A stretch of 64,000 bases of DNA, taken from positions 1,489,483 through 1,553,482 of the forward strand of contig JAQFVV010000043.1 of assembly GCA_028023455.1 (NCBI GenBank), given 5' to 3'. The stretch is from Epiperipatus broadwayi. Lineage: Eukaryota; Onychophora; Udeonychophora; Euonychophora; Peripatidae. The notes beneath the pieces are model-generated. The model made no database searches. It saw only the letters and a program-made list of their open reading frames with translations, and had not been told where the DNA came from. Every line of letters begins with the position of its first letter. Position 1 is the first letter of the stretch. Of this stretch, positions 21,491 through 31,911 are shown one piece after another. Made by a program: the position numbers and the translations under genes.

Positions 21491-21590
21491 ATTGGTGGCC
21501 GAGTGGTCAGCACAGCTGCCTTACAAGCAGTTGTCCCGGGTTCACGGGTTCGCTTCCCGGCTGATGCTTTGACACATGAAAAAAAAAAAA
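21491..21590 (+). repeat. tRNA-derived SINE, type 1, with poly(A)
   Basis: A-box-like TGGCCGAGTGGTC and B-box-like GGGTTCGCTTCCC flank an anticodon-like arm (GCTGC-CTTACAA-GCAGT). A short unit GATGCTTTGACACATG and an A-run follow. It is not a functional tRNA: the acceptor stem does not close. The same unit recurs at 37851, 39002(-), 48527(-) and 62731. Confidence 0.75.
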
Positions 21591-22045
21591 TCTCATTATT
21601 TGGTAATAACTTTAAACTTAAATATGATTTTAATACTATTTATTTAGGCAGATGTACTTGATAAGTTCAGATTGGATCCATTAAATGACCACCAATCTTA
21701 AGATACACATTAAATAATTCTATGTAAATACATTAAAGTAATAAACATATCTCGAGAAAAATACATATAATGGGTGACACTTCCTAGTTATTTCTATTTT
21801 CATATTTTTTGTAGCACAAAATTCGAATAATAATGATATTCAACACTAATTATCACTAAACATCTATATATGAAGTTCTTTCCTCTGCCCTCTCTAACTG
21901 AATTCTCTCTTTAAGCCACTTAATAAAAGAAACTATAGGACCTTTTTATTTCTCTATCTTAATTTTAATAAATAAATCTTTTCAATAACGTAAGTTAAAA
22001 TGAAAATAAATAATCAGCTCTCCAAAATATTACGTTCACGCATAC

Positions 22046-22202
22046 AAGATAGAAATTCACACAGAGAGCGTACCAATAGCTCAAAACAGCTCTTAATTAA
22101 TAAGTGCTGGTTTGAGCTATTGGTACGCTCTCTGTGTGCATTTTTGTAAGTACAAGCTTATTAAAAGTAACTTGCTTTTTTAATTATTAAGATAGAAATT
22201 CA
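22046..22202 (-). repeat. family A subfamily 2 hairpin, 129 bp, with 14-bp target duplication
   Basis: AAGATAGAAATTCA at 22046-22059 and 22189-22202. The interior is almost a perfect hairpin: CACAGAGAGCGTACCAATAG with GAGCTATTGGTACGCTCTCT, around a short spacer. The right part continues into GTAAGTACAAGCTT, the subfamily 2 head read in reverse. No ribozyme core is retained. Confidence 0.82.
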
Positions 22203-22330
22203 TCCAAATGCAGTGAACGCATGGTATAAAAATATCTATATAGTTTAGGTTACTACTTTTACCTAATCTTGGTGACTTCATTTTTTTCTTAACTTAAAAG
22301 CTAATAACATTTTTCCATTTAGCATGTACC

Positions 22331-22440
22331 CTGCATGTTTTACCATAATTGGTAGAATGTCTAATTTGAGATTAGAAGATCACAGGATTGATTCTGACAC
22401 TCAAGCTTTTTATGAATTCCTGAGCAATATAGCATAAAGT
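22331..22440 (+). repeat. tRNA-derived SINE, type 2
   Basis: Aligns with 15171-15260: TTGGTAGAATGTCTAATTTG, GATCACAGGATTGATTCTGA, then CTGAGCAATATAGCATAAAG. Promoter-like boxes are present but diverged. Confidence 0.5.
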
Positions 22441-22885
22441 ATTATCACTGTTGAAGTTCAGTAGCCAAAAGTGTCAGTCTAGACATTTGGATGTCATTAT
22501 CACCTGTTATCTTTTGACCACTCATGCTTACAATAGATAGGTTTTAGGTAAATTGATAAAGTTGTTTATTGCTTGTAATCTAGATGTTAAATGTAATCTG
22601 GGAGAGATAAGTGATGCTCTAATGTAAGAATTCTCTCCATTGCTTTTGGCAATCTGTAGAATATTAACCACAGCAAAAAACTTATTGAAAAATTATCAGA
22701 ATCACTTTTCATTCATTTTGCATCATTTTCAAGGAATTTGTTTAAGGCTGTAAAATAGTAGCATTTTAGAGTTGATTAATGCTTTGGAACATCAAGACAT
22801 AGGATCAACACACTGTTAACTTCTGTAGTGATTAGACTATAGAATGATACTAAGAAGATTAACATCAGTAAAGATGTACAACAAG

Positions 22886-23508
22886 AAGGTTCAATCTTTT
22901 AAGCCAATAAACATCACATGACCACCACCTCTTATGTTTGTGTATAACTTGTTAAAACAGGCAAAATTCACTATATATATTGCCACACACAGCAGGATAG
23001 AGTAATCAATGGATGCCAGAAGGCTTGTGCATAAAATCCCCATCTAGTGTTGTAACAACAGTTATACACAAGCATAAGAGGTGATGGTCATGTGATGTTT
23101 ATTGGCTTAAAACCAATCCTGCCTAATAAGGGTTATTGAAGAACCAAATACACCAAAATGTATGGGTACTGAACTGGGTTCAGACCCATATGACTATATA
23201 AGCTAATGAGCTTGGATTGAAAACATTAAGGTGTTTTCAGTTTAAGACTCATAGTTTTGTAGTTAAATGGAGATAAAAGGTGGTTGCTGGATGGTTGCAT
23301 TAGATCCTAAGATCTAGGTGCAGTGCTCTCAGATCCAAGGCTCCTCACTGACGAAGGCCATAAGCCAGAAACTAGTCTGGGGATATTGGATGAGTAGGCA
23401 CTAGATGGGTATATTATGCACAAGTCTTCTGGTATCCATTGATTACTCTAGCTTGCTGTTTGTGGCAATATATATAGTGAGTTTTGCCTGTTTTAAGGTT
23501 CAATCTTT
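22886..23508 (+). repeat. composite family A element, 595 bp, with 14-bp target duplication
   Basis: AAGGTTCAATCTTT lies at 22886-22899 and 23495-23508. Body 22900-23494 begins AAGCCAATAAACATCACATG. A reversed copy of this head ends at about 23118 (CATGTGATGTTTATTGGCTT), a unique central segment follows, and the right arm (23270-23494) carries an intact-looking ribozyme on the plus strand. The central segment extends the family consensus beyond what the 5.1-kb copy shows, so this is the most complete family A copy in the window. Confidence 0.82.
23335..23389 (+). ncRNA. type I hammerhead ribozyme, family A
   Basis: Outer stem I CCAA/UUGG, inner CUCA/UGGG, core CUGACGA, stem II with GGC/GCC closing CAUAA, core GAA, palindrome ACUAGU, cleavage triplet GUC. 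The base pair next to the core in stem II is an A-A mismatch, which may reduce activity. Confidence 0.75.
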
Positions 23509-23615
23509 CTAAAACATTTTATAGAAAATTTACAGAAATTTTGTGGATTATAATGAATGGCAAAGAAAAGAAAAATAAATAGAGATTACTATTATTATTA
23601 TTTAGAAATAATAAG

Positions 23616-24252
23616 TTGTGTAAATATAGTTCTGATAAAATAAGTAACATAAATGTATTTACTATGGATTTGTTAAATATTGGATCTGATCATAAATTAA
23701 TTTATAATATGGTTACTAAGTTTAATAATATTACTAATATTTTAAGTGCTATAGATATTGATAAAATAAAATATACTTGGACATCAATACCATTTATTTG
23801 TAATGAACAAGTGAAATTTATAAAACAAGATATATAAAAATATTTGTCAAGTTGCATTTTATACTACTCCTAATTTAAATAGATTAATAAATAATTCAAA
23901 AAATAGATGTAGTATTTTAAATCAAAGTTATGCAATATATAAATGGCTGTGTGTTTGTGGGAAGGCATATATAGGTGAATCTCGATGTACATTGGAGAAG
24001 AGATCAAAGGAGCATTTTTTGTTATATAAACGAGTACAAAAATCAAGACGAGAATGTTAGAAATGATGACGTATCACCGTCAGTATTTTTTGATCATAAT
24101 GTAATATGTAATTATGGTTTTGATTTTAATAAAGTTAAGATTTTGTGTATTGAAAGAAATAATAATAAATGCAAAATTAAAGAAGCTATGTTAATAAAAA
24201 GTGAAAAGCAACATTTGATAAATAGACAGGCTGCCAATATAAAAATTAATTA
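23616..24252 (+). pseudogene. Penelope-like element, GIY-YIG endonuclease remnant
   Basis: Two plus-strand frames, joined by shifts near 23835 and 24040, read as the C-terminal part of a Penelope-like protein. The first gives IPFICNEQVKFIKQDI. The second gives TTPNLNRLINNS, then YKWLCVCGKAYIGESRCTLE and KRSKEHF, where CGKAYIG is the second half of the GIY-YIG motif and R-x-x-x-R-x-K-E-H the following catalytic helix. The third gives DHNVICNYGFDFNKVKILCI and KIKEAMLIKSEKQHLINRQA before a stop at 24252. These elements retrotranspose with a reverse transcriptase related to telomerase plus this nuclease. No reverse transcriptase is visible upstream, and the frame is broken, so this copy is dead. 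It lies just 3' of the composite family A element. Confidence 0.72.
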
Positions 24253-24990
24253 ATTGTGGGAAAATTGATGTATGACGTATTACTTTTTGTTTACATTTGT
24301 AATGGTTTTTTGTAATACAATTTGAATCTAGTTGATAACAACTACCTAGATTGTTGAAAGTACTTCTATTAAATTGTGGTATATATTTGTTTTTAAAATA
24401 TTTTTTATTGTACTAATTATTGTATTGTTTTGAATAATTATATGTATTTTATTATAATTGGAATACAGACATTGATTAATAATTTGTATATATATCCAAT
24501 AGAAACCAGTCAACATTTAGACAATCCCAATATAGATAAAAATCAAAAATCTCAACTCTTGAATCATGTATTTTCCATTGATTGTTATTCTAATAAAGAA
24601 AAGAAATAATATTTTATCCATGTAAACAGAGATAACCTTTGCCTTTGATATTGCCTGAAAACTATCAATTACTACTAATTGAAAACCTCCTTAAGACTAA
24701 ATAAGTTTTTTCCATTACAACAGCTTTTTTGTTGGGATTTATAAGAAATACGAGTGTTGAAAGTGCCAACACTGGAAAAAATATAAGGACCTTACGCTCC
24801 CCAATCTGACATTTACCACTGCATTAAATCATACAGGACAATTGAATAAATTAATCATACAATTAAACTCAGATGAAATGCTTTTGGTAGAAATAACTTA
24901 ACATTAAATAGTATATGTCATTGAAAATGGAACTTTTATAATGTATTTTATTCATGTTTAGTTACGATTTTATAGTTGGGTGCTTATAAT
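24253..24990. other. AT-rich sequence, possibly 3' UTR of the Penelope-like remnant
   Basis: No features beyond AATAAAG near 24593 and AT-rich tracts. Confidence 0.3.
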
Positions 24991-25190
24991 TTAATAATAT
25001 CTGGGTTCTTTATTATTTTTTACAATGCTTTTTTACAACCCACTTTTGACAGTTTCGATTGCCCCAACAACCTTCTTCAGAACTATAACAAACACAATAC
25101 AAATGCATAAGCTTGTGGTTAAGACCTGTAGAGGTCCCTACCTTCGCATTTTCAACCACACACGCTTTAGGTTTATTGCTTTAGTAAATA
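24991..25190 (-). repeat. SINE-like repeat related to 41806-41890
   Basis: Minus strand: GCGAAGGTAGGGACCTCTAC then AGGTCTTAACCACAAGCTT, TTCTGAAGAAGGTTGTTGGG, GCAATCGAAACTGTC and a tail ending AATAATAAAG. The GAAGGTAG-GAC-CTACAGGTCTTAA block recurs at 41.8 kb on the plus strand. Confidence 0.5.
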
Positions 25191-25762
25191 CAAATACATG
25201 AATTCAAATATACATAAACATATAATTTTATATTTTATATATATATATGTATTCTATCTTACAATCATTATTTATATACCCACATATATATTTATATACC
25301 TCTCTATATAATTATTACTTTTTATATTGTATCTCAATACTTCCTCTAATCCTATATATTTTCTACTTCATTTAATTTTTTATTTTATTCTTAATTTTTT
25401 AAATATTTAATTCTAACATCATATATTCATACTTTTTATTATTATTATTCATTAAATTAACATTCAATATGTATAATTTTCTTTAACCTATAATATTACT
25501 TTTTAACATTTTTTTTATATCTACCTTATATCTTAACTGCTATCAATTCAAACTTTTTAATTTTACATTTATATTTTAGTAGCTCCCTCTTTCTATTTTT
25601 TATATAATTAAATCTATTTTTTGTGTCAACATTTATGTTAGAAACTAATTATGATGATAAGATAGGCATATAATATGAGCAAAAATTGATAATGTGGTAT
25701 TGAATAATAAATTACATAACCAAAAAATCAACTACATAAAATCTTTTATATATATATGCACG
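25191..25762. other. very AT-rich low-complexity sequence
   Basis: TATA- and ATTT-rich DNA with short CTTTAT-like phrases; no features recognised. Confidence 0.5.
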
Positions 25763-25766
25763 TTAG

Positions 25767-26100
25767 ATGCATGTTAGGAGTAACAATAAGAGATTGAAAA
25801 TGCAATATATGAGTAAGAAAACAGGTGTAACTGACCTCATTGGAAAAGTTAAAAGACTGAAGTGGAGTTGGGCTGGACATATTGCTAGAAGAGATGATAA
25901 TAGATGGACTATTGAAATCTTAAACTGGATTCCAAGAGATTGTAAAAGACCCAGAAAGAGACCACATGTGAGATGGATGGATGATATAAGAAAATGTGCA
26001 GGGGTGATGTGGAGAAAGAAGTTAAAGATCGGAAAAGATGGATTGAACTTGGAGAGAGCCATCATACAACGAATTGATAATGGTTGATGATGATGATTTA
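25767..26100 (+). pseudogene. RTE-type LINE 3' end, open for 106 codons
   Basis: Reads GVTDLIGKVKRLKWSWAGHI-ARRDDNRW, then NWIPRDCKRPRKRPHVRWMD-DIRK and ends at TGA (26085-26087), followed by a GATGATGAT tail. This is the C-terminal domain of an RTE-like reverse transcriptase, 5'-truncated as usual for LINE insertions. The intact frame suggests a relatively young copy. The copy at 8461 derives from the same family. Confidence 0.82.
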
Positions 26101-26611
26101 ATTTCTTTAGTTTTTTTTATCTGGATAAAATATTGCATTTTACCCATTTCCCAATCTGGTTAAAATTTTGCCTATATATGTATTCCCAAAAACAATACAT
26201 TTTTTAGATAGGACAAATAATTTTAACAAAAAATTAATGCATGTGATGTGATGTATTGTGGTTTCTCCTTAAACCAAGTCAAGAATATCTCAGCAATTAT
26301 ATAATATTAATGCTAATGATATCTAGTGGCATTCCTTGTAATTTAACACTAAATCATTTATTGAAAACTTAATCAATTGCCTTCTTTCTTTTTTTATTAG
26401 ATGTTTTTATTTAACTTTGTTTTTTTAATCTCTCTGTCTAAATAAAGTCTAATATAAAATAAATTCACTCGTTGCTATAATTCAGTTTTATTAATAAAAC
26501 TAAAAAGTAGAAACAAATATATATAAGCAATCCTTTTTTTCATTTAAATGCATTAAAAAGTTTAAAAAATAAAATCAGTTCTCACAAATAAAAGTAGGAG
26601 ATGTATTTTAC
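26101..26611. other. no recognised feature
   Basis: AT-rich sequence between a LINE tail and a family B foldback. Confidence 0.4.
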
Positions 26612-26763
26612 ATAAATAGAAATCAATACATTGTACAGGCTTAAACCTGCATATATATATGTAATATATGTGGGGTTCGAACTCAGACTTTGCACGACCC
26701 ACCACTCTCAGTGCCATCTCATATTCCTGACCCACCTGATCACACACATGTTGAAAAGATAAA

Positions 26764-26812
26764 TAATCACCAATACTCGTATTTCACGCTAAAACAGCAA
26801 TCATCAGCTAGA
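26764..26812 (-). ncRNA. hammerhead ribozyme, family B, left arm
   Basis: Minus strand: CUGAUGA core, stem II UUGCU/AGCGU-like, GAAA core, stem III AUAC-GA-GUAU with a real two-base loop, then A as cleavage base and UUGGUGAUU for stem I. The upstream stem I strand is cut short by the inversion point. Confidence 0.62.
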
Positions 26813-26859
26813 ACAACTGATGATTGCTGGTTTAGCATGAAATACGTATATTGGTGATT
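26811..26859 (+). ncRNA. hammerhead ribozyme, family B, right arm
   Basis: CUGAUGA, stem II UUGCU-GGUUU-AGCAU, GAAA, palindromic AUACGUAU, A, UUGGUGAUU. The stem I 5' strand (ACAA) begins at the inversion junction, so pairing with UUGG is reduced to three pairs. Confidence 0.65.
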
Positions 26860-26946
26860 CAGGTGGGTCAGCAATATGAGATGGCACTGAGAGTGGTGGG
26901 TCGTGCAAAAGTCTGAGTTCGAACCCGCATATAAATAGAAATCAAT

Positions 26947-27188
26947 TTTTTTTTCTTATATATATAGCAGCAAAACAATAATGAATATTTAGTTAAAATG
27001 TTAAATTGTAATTCTTGCTTGATAAGAAACCGGTAAAAATTGATAGAAAGTGAAATTAAGACTACTTCTAAACATGAGTGCCGCATGCTTTTATATGCGA
27101 AAGCTGGGGGGGGGGGGGGATTTTTTCATCACAGTTGCGTGAATAAAAGTTTATTTTTTTTTTTAATATTTGAAATACAGGCGTACTT
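26947..27188. other. short unique stretch before the hAT element
   Basis: Contains a G13 run at about 27106-27119. No gene. Confidence 0.4.
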
Positions 27189-28403
27189 GGAGTTTACAGG
27201 GCCGGCGGAAGCGGGCATGCAACGCATGCTAGGCATGCGGGCGCTGGCAGAAGGAGGCGCCATCACTGAGAGATTAGCATCTGAAAAAGAAGGCGCCATC
27301 CCTGAGAAATTAAAACTCTACTAACAAAAATACTCACATTTGAAGAATATTATTCTCAAATGTTTATTTACAAAAATTATTGAGAGTAGATTATTGAAAA
27401 TCATATGAAGTCATATTATATCTTATTAAATGACACACACAAGCAGGCCTGCACACAAGCTCTGCTTAATATTAAAAATATAAAACAATCAAATCTATTA
27501 TTTATCATGAACAATAAACTAAACATAAAGTTTATTATATTACAAATTTCATATTGTAATGTTTATATATATATAGTACTGCTTATAGTAAACTATAAGT
27601 AACTTTCTGCTAGCAAATATATAAATAAACACACACTAAAAGTATTATAAATTAGAACTTATGTATGTATATGCGTATATATATATATTAGATCATGTAC
27701 ATAATTTTGAAATCGTAAGAAACGATTATAATATTGCAAAATAAAACATTTTCTAATTTTTTATTTAAATAATAATTTGATATAAATATTCGAACGTGTA
27801 TGTAATATATATTATAGGTATAATTCCAGTAAACTTAATATAATTTTCAGTTTATTTTTTATTTTATATATTTTAATCGTTGTCAAAAGTCTATTTTTTC
27901 TGCATACTAATTAGGTTTGCAAATTAATTACATATGTTTGCTTATGATGTTTATCGCAAATTTTAAAATCTTAGTAAGAACTTGTAAACAATAATTATAA
28001 TCCCAGGAAATTTTCTATTGAAATCGCAAATCAGGCCTGGCAGGCCACCTGTGTTAATTAGAAAAATATATGATAACAAAAGAAAATCTTGCCAATGGTA
28101 AAACTAAAATGTTCAATCAAGCGTAAAAAGCTGGACACTTGAGTTATTTTAAAACCTGACCATTTTTAATGTCAATAGCTGAATATTTCCAATTTATTAG
28201 CTGCCTTTTTTAGGTAAACAAGTTAAACAACTTCTTCCCCTCCGCGTATAGAGTTTTGTATTTTGGCGCAAGAAGTAATTTGTGTTGGACATCTAAATTA
28301 GCGATATATAATCTTAAGTATTAAGATACATGATGTAAATATATAAATTAGAGTCCGTATTTATTTATTTATTACATTTGAAAATTATTTTAAAGTGGCG
28401 TTC

Positions 28404-30893
28404 ATGAGTAAAAGTAATATGGAATCAAAAACTAAGAAAAAACTATCCGGTGCACAAAATCGTAAACGCCAAGCTGAAAAAATAGCAAACATTAAAAAAC
28501 AAAGTGGATCACTTAATAAATATCTTAAAATATCAACTGCTTCTGAAATAGCTTATACTCAACAAGAACCAGAACCGTGCACATCATCTAGTTCACAGGG
28601 AACTGTTGAAAATATTGAACAAGATTTTAGTAAGAAACAGTTAAGTGACAACAAAGTCATTGTGCCAATATCATATCAAATGTGTACAAATTTAGAAGAT
28701 CCAGCTGAATGGAATAAAATCGATGACAAACTACGTGTTATTTTAGTAGAAATGGGGCCTGTTCAAAAGAAAGATATTATATATCCGAACGATGTACATG
28801 GCCATAAATTTTCTGATGTATATTATAATAGAAAAATGGAAAACGGGGTAGTTTTTCGAAAATGGCTTATTTATTCCGAAATTTTGAACTCTGTGTTTTG
28901 CTTTTGTTGCAAAGTTTTTGGATCTACTGAATCTAGCCTCATAGAAGGATACAATAATTGGAGAAATTTAAGTACAACTTTACACAGACATGAAACTAGT
29001 ATGGCTCACATGAAAAGTTTATTGAATTGGAATGAACTTGAGAAAAGATTAAAAAACAAAATTACTATTGATTGTCAATCTCAAAATTTATATGAAATGG
29101 AAAAGAAACATTGGAGGAGTGTTTTGGAACGGCTGATTGAAATTATCAAATTCCTTGGTAGTCAAAATTTAGCATTTCGCGGATCATCTGATAAATTATA
29201 CGAAAAAAATAACGAAAATTTTTTAAAATTAATTGAATTATTTGCGAAGTTTGATCCCGTTATGGAAAATCATGTTGAGAGGGCCCTAGATCAAAACAAT
29301 AGAGTACATTATTTGAGCAAAGATAGCCAAAATGAATTATTGGAAATTTTAAGTACAGCAATTAGGGAAACAATTTTATTATCGACAAAGAAATCCAAAT
29401 ATTATTATATTATTTTAGATTGTACACCAGATGCAAGTAAAACTGAACAAATGACCATAATTATTCGCTTCGTTTTTTGTAATAATGGAACGGTTAAAAT
29501 TAGAGAAAACTTTTTAGGTTTCATAGATACAACAGATTCCACTGGACGAGGTTTATGTACAACAATAATTGAACAACTGGAAAAATGGAAGATTCCCATT
29601 GAAGACATGCGTGGTCAAGGGTATGATAATGGGGCCAACATGAAAGGCAAAAAGGCTGGACTTCAAAATTTGATTTTAACCAAAAACCCTCGTGCATTTT
29701 ACGTACCATGTGCTGCTCATTCTTTAAACTTAATCATAAACGATGCCGCCAAAGTCAATGTAGATACAATTGGTTTTTTTGCAATTGTTCAAAAAATATA
29801 CAATTTTTTTTCATCATCTTATAAACGGTGGTCAATCCTTTTAAAATTTATTAAAACTTTAACTCTAAAACAACCATCAGAAACACGATGGGAAAGCAGA
29901 ATTGATGCAATCCGGCCTCTACGGTATCAGTTGGGTGAAATTTATGATGCACTCTATGAAATAATGAACAACGAATCTTTTAATAGAGAAATTCAACATG
30001 AAGCTCAATCACTCTGCACTAACCTTAAGGATTACAAATTTATTTGTTCTTTAATAATTTGGCATGATATATTAAATAGAATAAATCCTGTCAGTAAAAT
30101 GCTCCAAAATGTAAATATGAATGCTTCACTTGCTTTAGAATCGATCGCAAATCTAAATAAATTTTACGAGAATATCGTTCAGATTCAAATTTCAAAAACA
30201 TTCTCAAAATTGCAGATGAACTTAGCGAAGAGGTTGATGGAGAGAAAGAATTTAAAACTGCCAAAGAAGTTCGACAACGGAAAAAAACTCGTCAATTTGA
30301 TTACGAGCATCAGGACTGAAACACCTCAAATACCTGAAGAAAAATTTAAAATAAACATGTTTTTTACACTTTTAGATGTAGCGATTAATTCTTTAACAGA
30401 ACGCTTTGAACTCCTCAAGCATGTTATAATAATTTCAATTTTCTATATAAAATATCAGAAATTAATAAGAGCGGAGTTACAAGCAAAATGCAAAGATTTA
30501 GAAAATATTTTGAAATTTGATAACAGTAAAGATATTAATGCTACAGATTTATTCGACTGAATTATGTGCTTTTCGAGATATTTTTCAAAAGGATTTTTTA
30601 AATTCTCAAAACCCTTTCAAAACACTTAATTTTATAGTTTCTAATAATTTATCTATGCCAAACTTATCAATAGCTTTAAGAATATTATTAACATTACCTG
30701 TTAGTGTTGCAAGCGGTGAACGCTCTTTTTCTAAGTTAAAATTAATTAAAACTTACTTGAGAACAACTATGTCACAAAAACGGCTTATTAATTTGGCATT
30801 AATTGCTATTGAAAATGATATTTGTGCAGAACTGGAAATAAATACAATCATATCAAGGTTTATTAATATGAAGTCAAGGAGTATAAAATTATA
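28404..30893 (+). pseudogene. hAT transposase, TTF/ZMYM1-like, with several frameshifts
   Basis: The first ATG is at 28404; an in-frame GTG at 28395 is not a credible start. The main frame runs 718 codons to a TGA at 30558-30560, and a second frame carries the C-terminus to 30893. Visible parts: a basic N-terminus; a TTF-type zinc-finger region near residues 140-205 (CFCCKVFG ... HRHETSMAHMKS); the catalytic aspartate region ILDCTPDASKTEQMTIIIRF near residue 340; a second aspartate in GQGYDNGANMKGKKAGLQ near 410; PCAAHSLNLIINDAA near 435; and the hAT dimerisation block LPVSVASGERSFSKLKLI in the second frame. Family motifs jump frame: between about 30175 and 30320 the familiar segment (ADELSEEVDGEKEF) lies in another frame and then returns, again near 30420-30465, and a last shift near 30553 joins to ELCAFRDIFQKDF. 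At least five small indels therefore break it, or the consensus sequence has errors. Confidence 0.9.
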
Positions 30894-31276
30894 ACATGTT
30901 TTGTAATGCATTTACTTTTTTTAACTGTATTTTCTTTTTTTTTAATATTAAAAATTATTTATTTACATTGCCTTGTTTGTTTCCCTTAGAAAGATTTTGT
31001 ACACTAATATTTATAACATGTAGGTGGTAATATACATCAAAGTGACCATATTTTAACATTGGTAAAACGGGACACCATTGACCGGGGGGGGGGGGCTGAT
31101 TAAAAATTTGGTTTATATGGAGCGTTTTAAACGCTCCATATATAAACGCTGCGTTTATATAGATATAGCGTACATTAATAATAATAAATTAAATATGTAT
31201 GTTTGTAATATTATCTTTTTTTAAAATTATTTCATTTATAAATTGTAAATTTATTATTAAATTTGCTAATATTTGC

Positions 31277-31555
31277 ATAAATTTAGAGGTTAGAAAAATT
31301 AGCAAAAATTTTAAAAATAATGGGTTTGTTAAAAACAGACAGTGACGCAAATAATAAATATGAAATTTAAAAAAAAAAATATTTGAGATTAAAATATGTA
31401 AATGTTTTTCGAAAATTATTTTAAACATTTAAATATTTTAATCTCAAACATTATTTTTTTTAAATTTATTATATATATATTTGAATCACTCTGTCTATTT
31501 TTAACAAACACATTATTTTTAAAATTTCTGCAAATTTTTCTAACATCTAAATTTG
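31277..31555. repeat. long imperfect inverted repeat inside the hAT 3' region
   Basis: The left arm (about 31277-31402) and right arm (about 31425-31555) are imperfect complements: TTTGAGATTAAAATAT pairs with ATATTTTAATCTCAAA, and GGTTTGTTAAAAACAGACAG with CTGTCTATTTTTAACAAACA. Spurious similar reading frames arise on opposite strands as a result. It could be a nested foldback MITE or a subterminal structure of the hAT element. Confidence 0.75.
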
Positions 31556-31560
31556 CCGTG

Positions 31561-31615
31561 TTAAATTATATATTATTTCATACAAACCATTTGTATGAAA
31601 TAATATATAATTTAA
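31561..31615. repeat. perfect 26-bp hairpin
   Basis: Arm 31561-31586 (TTAAATTATATATTATTTCA then TACAAA) is followed by the loop CCA and the exact complement 31590-31615. A second palindrome, GCTATTTTTGATATCAAAAA then TAGC, follows at about 31629-31652. Both lie within the hAT element. Confidence 0.9.
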
Positions 31616-31911
31616 CAATCAATTTTATGCTATTTTTGATATCAAAAATAGCATTACATCGTGCATTCTTTCTAAAAATCATGACTTTTTTAAAACGCCA
31701 CGGGACACGGTCGGGTCACCTTAGTAAACATACATATTGACAGGGGCACCAAAATCAAATTTGCATGCGGGCGCCTAGTACCCAGCGCCGGCCCTGGGAG
31801 TTTAATTATAATTATGGGGGATTTGAACACAGATCTTCAATCTCCCTTCAGCTATCCACTCTATCTCATACAACTGACACACATAATCACACACATGTGG
31901 AAAAGATAAAC

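Larger units (their letters stand above)
26612..26946. repeat. family B foldback with 16-bp target duplication and two opposed hammerheads
   Basis: ATAAATAGAAATCAAT occurs at 26612-26627 and 26931-26946, a perfect 16-bp duplication. The 303-bp body is a long inverted repeat: GGGGTTCGAACTCAGACTTT on the left pairs with AAAGTCTGAGTTCGAACCC on the right, and CGACCCACCACTCTCAGTGC pairs with its complement. Each arm has a hammerhead (minus 26812-26764, plus 26811-26859), meeting head to head at the centre. GAGTTCGAACCC resembles a tRNA B box. The head block seen in single-unit copies is missing. Confidence 0.85.
27189..31804 (+). mobile_element. complete-ended hAT transposon, 4,600 bp, with perfect 8-bp target duplication
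   Basis: Terminal inverted repeats CAGGGCCGGCG (27197-27207) and CGCCGGCCCTG (31786-31796) are perfect over 11 bp. The direct repeat GGAGTTTA lies immediately outside (27189-27196 and 31797-31804). Both facts are diagnostic of hAT insertion. Inside are a long 5' noncoding region, one transposase gene (28404 to 30893, frameshifted) and a 3' region with palindromes. The G-rich runs at 27106 (outside) and 31084 (inside) may be sequencing-prone. The termini look recent, the gene does not. Confidence 0.93.

Noticed and set aside
20682-21513. Long open frames across 20682-21404 and 21513-20851
   Set aside because: They are almost entirely made of N from the assembly gap.
21491-21565. Functional tRNA genes at the SINE loci
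   Set aside because: Acceptor stems do not pair, anticodon loops vary between copies, and each is followed by a SINE-type unit or A-run.
22898-23120. piggyBac-like MITE with TTAA duplication in the left part of the composite element
   Set aside because: TTAA at both ends of 22898-23120 arises from the inverted head block itself; the 14-bp repeat around the larger 595-bp unit explains the insertion better, and other copies lack TTAA.
25040-25085. Minus-strand CTGAAGA...CGAAACTGTC resembling a hammerhead
   Set aside because: A bulged A sits next to stem II and there is no usable stem III; no stem I pairing was found.
28395-28403. Start of the hAT transposase at GTG 28395
   Set aside because: Eukaryotic initiation at GTG is unlikely; the first ATG in frame is at 28404.
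31189-31740. Two similar hydrophobic frames on opposite strands (31428-31189 and 31402-31740)
   Set aside because: Their similarity is explained by the inverted repeat at 31277-31555; both lie in noncoding hAT sequence.
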